This document shows positions 23,916 to 35,900 of a stretch of 64,000 bases of DNA, in pieces. The position numbers and the translations under genes are program-made. The stretch is from Phaenicophaeus curvirostris (Eukaryota; Chordata; Aves; Cuculiformes; Cuculidae): the NCBI RefSeq assembly GCF_032191515.1, contig NC_091409.1:9192501-9256500 (forward strand), given 5' to 3'. The notes under the pieces were generated by a model. That model was not told the origin of the DNA, ran no database searches, and saw only the letters and a list, made by a program, of their open reading frames with translations. How positions within the stretch are numbered: position 1 is the stretch's first letter; every line of letters starts with the position of its first letter.

Positions 23916-26900
23916 CTGGGAAAGAAAGGAAAGTAGGTTAAAGCCCTGCAAATGCCCTTGAAGTGGAACCTGAGAAAACCAGTGGAACCACAGACAAGAG
24001 TGACGGCAAGCATCAACCCTCCAAACAGGAGCACGGCACAGCACTGGGAAGCCAAAACACTCCACAGACTGGCTGTCCTCACGCAGTTGCCCGAACAGCT
24101 ATGGCAACCCCAGGGTTTCCCTGGGAGAACCCAATACAGATGTTCTTCCATGTGAATGACCCAAATTGTCTCTGGACTCCCAAGGACACGTCCACCTCAG
24201 TAAAATGGTGCCCCGTGTGAGAAGGCTATGACAGCAGGACCTCTGTGCAGCCCCAGGACTGCATTCACATCTCAGCACAGAAGGCCCACGAACCACACGA
24301 TCAACAGCTGTGTCTGGGGCTGACTTACCCTGCAGGGATTCGCTGCTTCCCCTCAGCAGCCGCTCCTTCCGGTCTCTCAAGTAATTAATCACTTTATCGG
24401 TCTCCTCTGCAGTCAGGTAGCGATTGTCTGCCAGCAGGTTCAGGAGAGTCTGAATGCCAGGAGGGTGTCCTCCCCTGACACCCTCCTCCACAGGCGGCGG
24501 GCGCTCTCGTTCCTGCAGGATGGCTTCATCTGCCATCTTGGCCGCCTGCCGGGCGATCTCCTCACGCTCCTTCTCCCGGGACTCTGTTTTGTAGCGCTCG
24601 TAATTCCTGGCCACCAGCACCATGGCATCGTCTTGGGGCATGTTGCGGTGCTCTGCACAAGGACAAGAGATGCTTTAAGCGAACTGAGGTGGCATTACAG
24701 TGGAGAGCCCGGCCTCACGCACGCCACTGCTTTGTGTTCCACAGGCAGCCTTCGCCTTGGGATTGCGAGTGCTCCCTTGGGAAGCTTTCTAGGCATGAGG
24801 TAGTGGTTCAGTTTCAGACGGCTCAAGGCTGTCATCCTCTCCTTCCTTAGCTGAGGGCTCTGGAAGACGCCATATCAGCTCAAGAGATGCCTGGCTTGCC
24901 TCTCACCCAGTTAAAAGGGAAAGCAGCTCCCTCTACCTCTCATAAATTCTCTGTGCTCCCAGAGGAGGCAGCTCAAGCCACTCTGCTGCTAAAGGCTTGC
25001 ACAGATCCCAGTGCTGCCATATTAAGGCTGCAAAAGCTTCCCAGAGCAGCACAGGTATGGGAATACTCCTTGGTTCTGTACTGGCAATGCCTTCATACAA
25101 CGTGTGTGCGGGCAGAAGATGCAAAGGACAGCAGCACTGTCTCCATCTCACATCACAGCTTACATTTACTGGGACAATAAGCAGCAATCGAGTTCCTCTG
25201 CAATGCAACAGATTAGTCAGTTCCAATTTGGAAGGGGTTTGTGCTTCTCTTTTGAAGTTTTTGAGGTCACTATCTCCATTTCACAAAGCACACACACACA
25301 TACTCCCCTGAACACAGATTTAAGTAAGGAGAGAAAAGAGAAGGCTTTTGCCTTCCAAAGAATGCCCAGAGCTCTGGGTAGTTTTCAGACCTGCAGATTC
25401 AGTCCTGCCAGCCTTTCCCTGGGAACAGGAGTCTGGAGTTCTTTTAACGTTACGCTCTGCACAGGCTGTGAAAGAGTTCCCTGAAACAACTGAGACGGGA
25501 AAGGTTGTGGCACGCAGCTAAATGAGTGTTTAATCTCTGTGAAGAGCTGAGGGTGAGACGGTGATCTAATGCACCGCAAGATCCAGGAGAGGCTTTGGTG
25601 GGAAGACAGGTGTAAAACTAAAGGAGTGGAAAGCCCAGTGAGTGTGTACAAGCTGTATTCTTGCAGAAAATGAGAAAATGAGAAAATTCCTACCCATCAC
25701 ATCTGCATGTGATATTAAACGGAACTGGGCATCTTCCCTCAATATGCACATAAAAACCCGGGGCTGGGCATTCGGTCTGCTCCCCTGGATAAACCTCAAA
25801 AACAGGACTGGAGAGCCCAGTAAGACAGCCAGCCTGAGCAGAGCTAAAGGCTGCTCTCAGAGCCCATGTTCTGACGTTTGTTAATACCTACACCCTCCCT
25901 CACAACCACCAAGTCACACCCTGACGTGGGAAGTGATGTGACAAGTGTAAATGGTGTTGAAATGCTAAGAAGGTGGAGCCTATACACCAAATCACTTTAT
26001 AGTTGTATCTTTTTATAACTCCTCCCAGCTTCACAATGAGACATTTCCCTTGCCTGAAAACTCCAGCCTTGTTCTGTTCTTAAATCACATTTGGTTTCAG
26101 AATCTGTCCCATCATTTCTCACATTCCAAACGCTCTTTAAGCCTGTTCATGGCTTGCCCTAAGATGCAAAGGCTGGTGCTGTCGGGTGCTGAGCAGGCAG
26201 CCTAGATTCTCTCCCAGCAGAAATGACAGACAGCCTTTCGACCAGGGACAAATGAAGTATTACGGAAACTCAGCAATAACACTATTCACACCTATACCCG
26301 GTGTCAAGTCATGTCACAGCTAGGATGAGCTTTGTCCTATGGGAAAGAACGTGTTCTAAAGCAGCACTCAGGGCGGCTGGGAGTGACCACAGAGCGACGT
26401 GGCCTCCTGAGATCTCATTACCTTGTGGGGTGCCAAACATGATGTTAACAGTGCAGGAGCGGTGAACTTGATGCTGCTGGGTGATGACAATGGCAAAAGG
26501 AGACCCTCCTCTGCTCACATCATCCAGGGCTTGAGTCAGGGACATCTCTGTGTTGAGGAAGATCAGGTCCACTACCATGCCCAGATCCCGCACCTTCCGC
26601 CCCACCGACTCCGCGTACTCCCTACCACAAAGCAAAGCCAGCAGAGTTTAACAAGTCAGTCACATACAGAAACAGAAACTGAAACCCTGGTACATCCACC
26701 CTCTTTGTCACCTCAGACTTGCTTTCCTGACAGGCTGCCAAATTTCATTGTGCTTAACAGGACAGTGTTAAAGCAATCTCATTATGATAACATATAAGCT
26801 CATATCCTACCCTTGTTTTGATCTGCATCAGTCATTTCAGTTAACTGAAATAGATTAAAAATCACGCCTCAGCCCAGCTGAGAAACAGCATTTGCAAAGG

Positions 26901-29900
26901 GATTTACACCATTATAAATTTGCTTTCATATTGATGTGTTTAAACTGAACACATTAAGCGTGGTAATTCATGCCTGCAGCACTCTTAGGGGCACACGGCA
27001 GAGCCGCTGACCTGTAGGAGACAGGTACTGGTGTTGCATTCAGGGTCCCAACCATTCAAATGAACCTTATTCCAATTCACTGCAGCACTGATCAACCTCT
27101 GTACTTGAAGATTCATCTGCAGAGGTTAACAACCAATCCACAAAGATTCACTTGAGTTCCAAACACATTTCCTCTTGCTCTTTCCATCTCCTCGCTGCTT
27201 TCTGCTCTAACCAATCACCTAGGGAGCCCCTGTTCCCATATCCACAGTCCCACACGTTTCCCACTCCAAACACAAAACACAGCCCCGTGCCTGAGCTTCA
27301 CGTTTTCAGGTCTCTGAGCTCGCTGTGCACAGGACTACAACCACAGCACTGCCTGCACCCGTGCTCGGAGGAGCCCCATCTGTGGGTACCCACACCATTT
27401 GGAAGAGATTGTTTATCCTCTTTGGATGCAAACACTGTACTGTAACGGTGACTGAAACTGTTTCCCTACCAACTGCCTTTTCACAGCTTTCCAGGTGCGT
27501 CTGAATTACGTGGGAGTCACCTTTCAGCAGGTCTGTGACAGGTGACATCAAGGATTATACACCCCACAGTTATTAACATGCTCCAGCTCTTAAGGTCTGT
27601 AGCTGTTACAGACCAAAATGTTCCTTAGGAGACTGAGCCGATCCTCTTACATTAAAAAGGTCTCTCTGTATCGAGTACAACAACTCCTGGTCTGTTGGAA
27701 TATCTGCCAAAGACTTTTAGTCACCAAAGGATGAATAATCTAAAACTTCCTGTCAAGATTAGTTCCAATAGGTGACCAACTCATCATGGTATCATGGAGT
27801 GGTTTGGATGGGAAAGGACCTCAAAGCCCACCCAGTTCCAACCCCTGCCATGGGCAGGAACACCTCCCACTGGATCAGGGTGCTCAAAGCCCCATACAAC
27901 CTGGCCTCAAACACCTCTAGGGATGGAGCATCCAACAACTCCATTAAAAGCAAACCACAGCAGTGTGTTTTGAGTTTCGCTGCTTCCCCTGTCCCGAATC
28001 TTGTTCCCTCTTCTAACATCAGATCAGACAAGTCCCAGCTCTCTCTTCCTGCCTCACAGATAGAGCACAGTAAAAAACAAGCCACTCCTGATCTTTTTTC
28101 CAAAAGGCTAAAGACACAGACCTTTAAATTTGATATTTCCTTCAGTCACCACTCCAGATCTATGATTTATTTACACCTTTGCTATTCTCCCATTGATTTG
28201 TTTGCAAAGATGCAGCTGCCAGCCCGGTGTCAGTGTTATGGCCACCTTCCACCATCCCAGGCACATGTGCACCTCTCTGTTCCCTACACAGCGCCCACTC
28301 TCCCAACTAAGGACATGCTGACATTTTTGACACAGGCCCCTTTGGCTCCTGAAGTTCTTTTAAGATCTTATGTGCCAAGAGAAAGCCCAGAGGGAGGGCC
28401 TGTGGTTTGGTTTCTACACAATCTCACATTTAGCACAATATAAAGACACAGCGTTTGAGGGGGGACACCTCAGAAGTGGTCAGGGATCACCCCGGTTACT
28501 GCTGACACATGCTTTGGGTATCGATCACAACTGCTTTCAGCAATGATTGTATAGGTCTTGCACATCGCACTGACGCTATTGACTGGTGCCTGACCTAATA
28601 ACTAGCCTGAAGGAGCTCTCAAATGCCCCCATGACTGTGCCCTGACTACTCTGTACTATCTGCTGCCTGGCACACATTAATAATTCCCTATCATCCAACC
28701 CAGGAATAACACATACAGGCCACTACTGCCTGTCATGACAGCAGGCTGATAGGCACAGCAAGCAGAGAAGGACCAGGAGAGGGCACAGTGGTAGGTGGCA
28801 AGGAAATAAAAGTAAAGCACAACATACAGCATTTCTCCATCCCATCAACACAAATGCTCAGACCAGCCTTAAAGCCACCCTCCTCAGAAACAACCTGTAA
28901 AACTAAGAGCCTCAAGGCAGGACTAAGTTTAATTCCGTTTTCTTCTACCATGCAATAACAAAAACGGTGGTAGCTATTTTCTTACTTTGTCTGCTTATTC
29001 ACCACTATCACAGAACAATCCACGGGTCTCTCTGCATCAAAACGCCTCTTGATTTCCTCATAGTACTGACGGTACAGCTCCTCTCGGCGCCGCTCCTCAC
29101 GTTTGAGGCGGTCTGAAAGCAACAAGAAAACAAAAATGCCATCTGGACCTATGTAATCACCACGGAAAGGCAAAGCAAGGCACCTCCTGCACCCTGCCCA
29201 AGAAAGAGGGTGAATCCACCCATCAAAACACTACACGCACTCACCTTCCGAGTTCACTGGTGCTCTGTCAAAATGCTCCTTGTAGCGGTCATAGTACGAG
29301 TCATCCTTCCGCCGATAGTAGTCTTCAAGGCGAAGGTAGCGGTCATACCCCTCATCGCGCCTGCAGCATTTACAGAAGTAGCAAGGGTTTTCACACTGCA
29401 GCACAACCTTAGGCAGGAACTTCTGCCAATGCAATGCACAGACCCTCCTCACACTTCACTCCTGAAGCTCCCACGCGCTACCCACAGGACTCAGAGCAGG
29501 CACCCTGCTGTCCCAGCCAAAGCCACTTCCTTAGGTGCCTGGCACCCTTCAAACCAGTGCAGCCACTGAGGCAAGAACGCCATGAAAACATGTTGCCAAA
29601 TACAGTTCTGTGGAGATTACCTGTACAAAGGGTCCCGAGGGTCCCTCATGTCCCGTGGATCCCTCATATCCCGTGGATCTCTCACATCTCGTGGACTTCT
29701 CATATCCCGTGGATCCCTGTATCGATCATACAGCGGCTCCCGTGGGTCACGGAGATCTCTAACATCACGAGGGTCCCGCAAGTCTCTCGGATCCCTGATA
29801 TCCCGTGGGTCTCGCAGGTCCCGGGGGTCCCTGTGGTCTCTGGCATCACGCATGTCTCTGGCTCGGATGTCTCGAGCGTCTCTGGAATCTCGCCCATTTC

Positions 29901-32900
29901 TACCATCCCTGCCATCTCTGGGGTCTCTGCGTGGGCTCCCCCGCAGAGGGGAACGGTCCCGCCTGGCATCTCGGCCGTCCCCATAGGCATATGGCTCCCT
30001 GAGGAAAACACCAGGGAAACTCCATTAGACTGCTAATGACACGAGTATGGTCACTCCAGATATCTTACCTGAGGTACCAAAGTGACCCTTTTCTCAGCTG
30101 TGGAATCCTCCCTCTAGCTCACAACAGCAAGAACTGCCCAGAAAAGAGATTTGTTGAAGCAGCCTGGAGAAGCTTCTTAATATTTGTGATGGCCAAATAA
30201 GGCTGAGAAAGCTCCCGAACAGAGCATCGCTGAAAGTGTAGAGCTCCTGTGGAGGCAGGCAACAAGCACCTCAGAGACCACCGTTCTGAGTCTCCAGCCT
30301 CCCTGTCAGACAAGCATGGGACTGCGAATTCTTTGAGAGAATTCACGGTGCTGCAGCCCAACACCTGCAAACACGTGATGCCCAGGAGCGCTCAAGGGAT
30401 CCGCAGAATTCACCAGCGACAGCAGAATGTTGAGATAATTTTTTACTGGCACACGATTGAAAAATGAGGTGGTTGTGACCGGAGGCAGCGTTGGTTCCTC
30501 GCTGCGGCGGGTTCGTGCTGGTGGCAGAATGCTGTGGTGGTTCCTGTATGCCCTAGAATTGAAGGGACAGTTTCTATATAGAAACAGTCCTAAGTTTACA
30601 ATGCCAGATAAGAGGGTACTAGACCTGTCCAGCACCACATCCTCGGCAACAGGCTTTTCCGTTGCAACCGCATGATCCATTTCACTCACATTCGGTACTC
30701 CACTGCCCTCAGAGGCAAGGAAGAATAATGTTCCGGTCTTCATCTTTTCCCAAAGCAGCAGAGTTTTTTACAGGTCATATTTTATTTTCCAGAAAAAAAC
30801 CTGCAACTTTGCTGTCATTGAAGCCAAACATAAAAAGAGATCCTGCAGAGAAATTACTGATCTTTGTGTGTTTGGAACTTTCTTTCCCCAAGACAGTGAC
30901 AACCATCAGAAAAAAAACCCAGCTTTTAGAATCTTTTTATTTCCAAAACTTGACAGACTTGAGTCCTTGGCCAGCCTAATTGAGTTTATGGGAGAGAAGC
31001 AGAACATGGCTCTGCTTCCACTCAGGGCATTCCCACAGCAGGCACCAGAGAGAGCAGCAGAGACAGTGAGACAGAGGTGCCCAAGCTGAGCACCAGGGAG
31101 AGCAGGCAGAGATGAGATAGAGGTGCAGAGTCCACACGTGGTGGTGACACCCAGCCACGCCAGGGACACACATAGTGCTGTTGCCCTATGGTTACTTCCA
31201 CCACAAAACAGATCTTGGGACAAACTACATGGTTGTCACCAAGAGCGCACGCAGGCTCCTCCTGTAAAAGCAGCGTGGTGCTTGCACAAAAGCGAGTGTA
31301 AGCACCCTCAGCCTCTCAGACACACAGATCAACTTTTTGTGTGTGATCTGCATGGTCGCCACGTCCCATGAGAGGTCTGCGTCACCACCCCTTCCCTGGC
31401 CTGCATGGAGCTGTGGCAGAAGCCCAGTGGAACTCCCTGATCTGCTCTCCAGGACGTTAAGGGGCTGCTCTTTTTGTAGCTGTAAGACCAGAGAGTAAAC
31501 AGCCAGAGGCAGCAGAACTGCTTGGCACATGGCATTTATTCCAACAGGAGTGGCGGTGACCTGAACAAGCCACATTCATCATCTGCAGGGACAAAGAGAT
31601 CCGGAATGATCAACACACAACTGCAACGCAGGACAGATGTGGCGCAGGTCCCCTCTGTTCCTGCATCACTGCATTCCTGCTTGCAGAGGCAACAGCACGA
31701 AGGCACAGCAGCCTCCTGCTTCCACACCTCTGTCACCACGCTCCAACTCCTGCGGCATCAGCACCACTGTCTGTGGCACAGTGTGGGGCTCTGTGTCCCA
31801 GCATCAGCAGCTGTGGCTCATACGCCTGCAGCGTGGTCCGGAGTCCTGCGTCTGCTGTCTGTGTGCCCACAGCCGTACCCAGGGCTCGATGGCCTTGACC
31901 TCATTGCCACTCACGCCCATGTTGCTGCCGGGGACCTGGTGTGAGTGACGTGCGATGGCCACAGTGTCTGCAGTGCCAGCTGGAATCCAGTGCCTGTCAC
32001 AACAGCACAAAAGTCTTTGGCAGCCATGGTGGCAGCCCAGTCTAATGAGGTGCCCACGGCACCACAGCTCCCGTATCTCTGGTGCTCCTTAGGGCCAGGA
32101 CAAAGGCATCTGCTCTTGCATACACACAGGATGACACAGGTCTCACTACCCACGGCACCAGTGCTTGCTGTCAGTGGGTGAGGTCCAGGGACGAATGCTG
32201 ATAGCACAGGCGCCCGCCTTGCACACCCGCACTACCTGCAGCCTTCGGCATAACCAGCAGTGTCACCAAGGCTGAAGACATGCCACCACCACCTGGTGCT
32301 CGGGCACTGGCAGTGTTCCCAAGGGCCTCAGGCCAACACTGCGCACACCTGACACTGCCCCGGCCCAGGGTTTGCTGGATGAGAACTCTCAGCTGTGGGT
32401 CCAAAGCACTTCCCAGGCAATGCCCACAAGCTAGTCTCTGCAGGCTCACACCACATAGGAGACCTAGATGATGCCAAGAACTGCAGCTACTCATTCTGTG
32501 GGTTTTAGTGGCAGATGTCTTCCTAGTTGCACTTTTGCCCATATCTGGTAATTTAAGAGGTCAAGTAGGTAGAGCACAGCAGATGTGCAACAGCTTGGTT
32601 ACCTGCAAATCCCACCGGCAGGTTTCCTCTGCATGGAAAGCAGTACAGTGCGAGCATGGAAGATGCTGTAACGATGGGACCTCTTTGCCCCAGTAACACC
32701 ATGGAAAGGAAGCCACCTTCCTGTGACAGGACAGCCTGTGTCTTCTCTGCCTGTCTGTAACTTCACACACAGAGGACGTGCAGAAGCGGCACGGACTGTG
32801 CCTGCTCAGGGGTGGGGAACCAGAAGCAGCTGGCAGGTACATATTGCTAACTGCACAGATGCGGACTGGTGCACGTACTGACGGACAAGCAGTGCAGACG

Positions 32901-35900
32901 GGACAGCGCAAAAAAGAAGTTTGCTCTGTCTTGTGCTTCATTCTCATGCTCTTTTCCAGCCTCAGTTCAGCACTGGAGATGTTAAGAGGCAAGATCTCAG
33001 AGTCATTTGCGGTAAGGCACTGGCAGCGCTACAGCCCCTCAGTGTTGTCAAGATGTGCCTTGGCTTCTCTGATACTTGAGGCAGGAGCAAACATCAAGCA
33101 TGTTCTTCCTCTCGAGTCCCTTACAATCTGTGCTGCAAAACATAACACTCAGCCGTAGTAACAGTGGCAGACACGAGGCTTCCCTTGTGCCTCCTGAAGA
33201 AGGGCTCTTGGAGGTGGAGCAGTCATGTCCCGACTGTTCACTTGAGCATCTCCGTTTGACTGAGGAGGTGGTGGTAGGGAAGAGACATAGATATTTAGCA
33301 CAGGCGGCAGGGCTCACGCCCCAAAAGCCTGACCTTCCCAGTATAACTCACTGCTTCCAGGTACTTTACCTTCGTGCCGGACTGGACCTTGATGAAGTCT
33401 TATTCATATTTCTTCTTTCCACTGCTTTCTTAATATCTGTAAAGAATAATCAACCCATCTGTTGAATGCTATGGAACAAACAAACAGATCATCAGCACAA
33501 TTCAAACGAAAGCATCTTAACCTCAAACACATCCAGAGGGGGCAAGAAAATGCATTCAGCAGAGACATTGTCACTTTGACAATTCTTTATTAAGTTTAGG
33601 TATTACAACATAAGGATTTCATGGATTTCTGGCTTCAGAATAGGGTGGACAGCTTGGGCCAGACTCTTCATTCCATAAGAGAACCTCTTTCTTCTGCAGT
33701 CTATGAGAGAGCGGAAAGCAACTCATGGACTCTAGGAGAAAAAGCAGAGTCTGAAAGCCTCTGAGAAAGGGAGCTGATGGCCAGCACAGTTTGAAGTTCA
33801 CAGCCAAGCCTGCACAATGAAGCATGCCACTACCCTTGTTGAAAACAAGCTAAGGGTTCTCAAGTGGCACAAAGAATTGCCTTCCAAGGGACTGCTGCAG
33901 TGCTAAGTTGTACAGCCTCTGCACAGAAGAAACGGGATCCAAGGAGCCTGAAGCACGAGGCAAGAGGGTGCACTCAGAACACCACTGCTAATGTGATCAA
34001 ACTGATTGAACAGGTCAGAAATTTGAGAATCATCTGGCTTCTGAGCACCTACATGGAAAATACCATGAGATAGGATACAGGGCAGTTACAAATGGGGAAA
34101 GAGTGAGCCTTGTTCTCAGCCAGAACAAGGGAAGCTGCCCAGCACTGGCGGGGACGCACAGGGTTCTACTGTGAAGAAACAAAGCCTTCTGCCAGAGCAG
34201 ACTGAAGGGGGCAAGAACAAACAGAAATGACTACAGATGTTCGGCTCAGAGAACCTTTTAAGGAAAGGAACAAATCAAACCCAGTTCCTATCTGGTCCCT
34301 GAGAGTCTATCAACTACCAAAGCTGGTTATTAGTCATGTATATTAACGGCTTCCACAGTTCTTGCAAGAGAACAAACACCTCAGTGTCTTCAGGCAAACT
34401 CTGCCCTAACGTCTTCTGTAGCTTCTCAAACTGTCCTTCCATGCCTTCCAGATTAAAGTTAGAACTAAGGGCTCAGCTCTGAGTTTTGCTCTTGTTATCA
34501 GCCAGGCAGCAGCATGTTCTCTTTCTGGGGGGAGAGAGGCAGCACAAACTGAACATTGACTACAAATGCAGTTGAACTTTCCCAGGACCACATGCAGCTG
34601 CATGGCCTGCAGTCACAAACGGATCTGATGGGCTTTTATTCCCTACATAGTTTTACCCATTAAAGATGTGAAAACACTACTTCGCATTTGTTGAAGTATC
34701 ACTATAATGCAACACTGGAGTTACCCAGAGTCTGTTATTAGCAATTGCATTTAATACTTAGCCTGTGTAGCTGAGGCAAACGCTTTCCTTGTGTTTACTT
34801 TTTAGTTGAGAAGTTTTCTTCTCCCTTAAAATCAAGCGATATCTTTAAGCAAGACACTACCTGCTTTCTTTGGTTTAAGATTATGTTTATTTGCTGTTTT
34901 AAGATGCCATTGCAGAATCCTATCATCTTTACACTCAATATCATACATTCATTTCAAATTTTAAAAAAATGCATTTAAATTTGAACAAAAATATTTCCCT
35001 AGAAGAAAAAACACCTTTGGCAGGGATCCTCCTCTTGTGCAAAAAGGAAGAGATTTTGTATCATTTTATTTAATGCCAACAGAATTTACAGGTTAATTAG
35101 GTGAACATTGACAAAACTTACACCACTTTTCTGTGGTGTCAGGCTGTGAGATGGCAGCGTCACTGGGATCCAGCAGGGCGACCCTTGGACAAACACAGGT
35201 GCCAAGAGCTTCCCAAGTGACATCACTACCTCAGGTACAGCGGTGGCATGGAACTAGAGCTTAGCTTTTGCAAAGCATTCCATTCCAGTTTAAAAGTCTT
35301 CAGGCACAGAAACCATCGAGCTCCAGTAAGTATTCCAGAAGGAATCTACTTCACTGTTAATGAGAAGGATTTCTTTCCATTCAAGGACTTGTCACACCTA
35401 CACCTGTCAGATCAGAACTTGCTTATCTCCAGGTCTGTGAGCACTATACAGGTCATATCACTCCTCCATTCCAAGGCTTCACTAGGGCTTGTTTTTCACC
35501 TCTTTAAGCCTTCTTTGTGTTTTCCTGGGGCTTCTCCCATTTGGCACTGTCCTTTTTGAAGCAGGCACACCAGAACCAACCGCAGCAGCAAAATCCAGTG
35601 GTACAACACCCTCCCTGCTGACCAGTCTGTCCTGCACACCTTGGGGTGATCAAAGCCCCCTGTGGGAGCAGCTCTTCCCTGGGCTATGTCAGCTCGGCTC
35701 TGCCCACACCCAGCTCAGGAAGCAGCTCAGGTCATTTCACTATCAGTGACTCCATCTTCATAATTTCCTTCTGTCTTTTTAAAACACGACTGGGTGTTTT
35801 CTCTCCAAGTCACAGCAGCATGGCATGGCCAGGAATCAATTCTTCCAGAACAGCAATCAAACGGCTGAGCGATTCCATCCCTGCTACACCAAGATTCATC

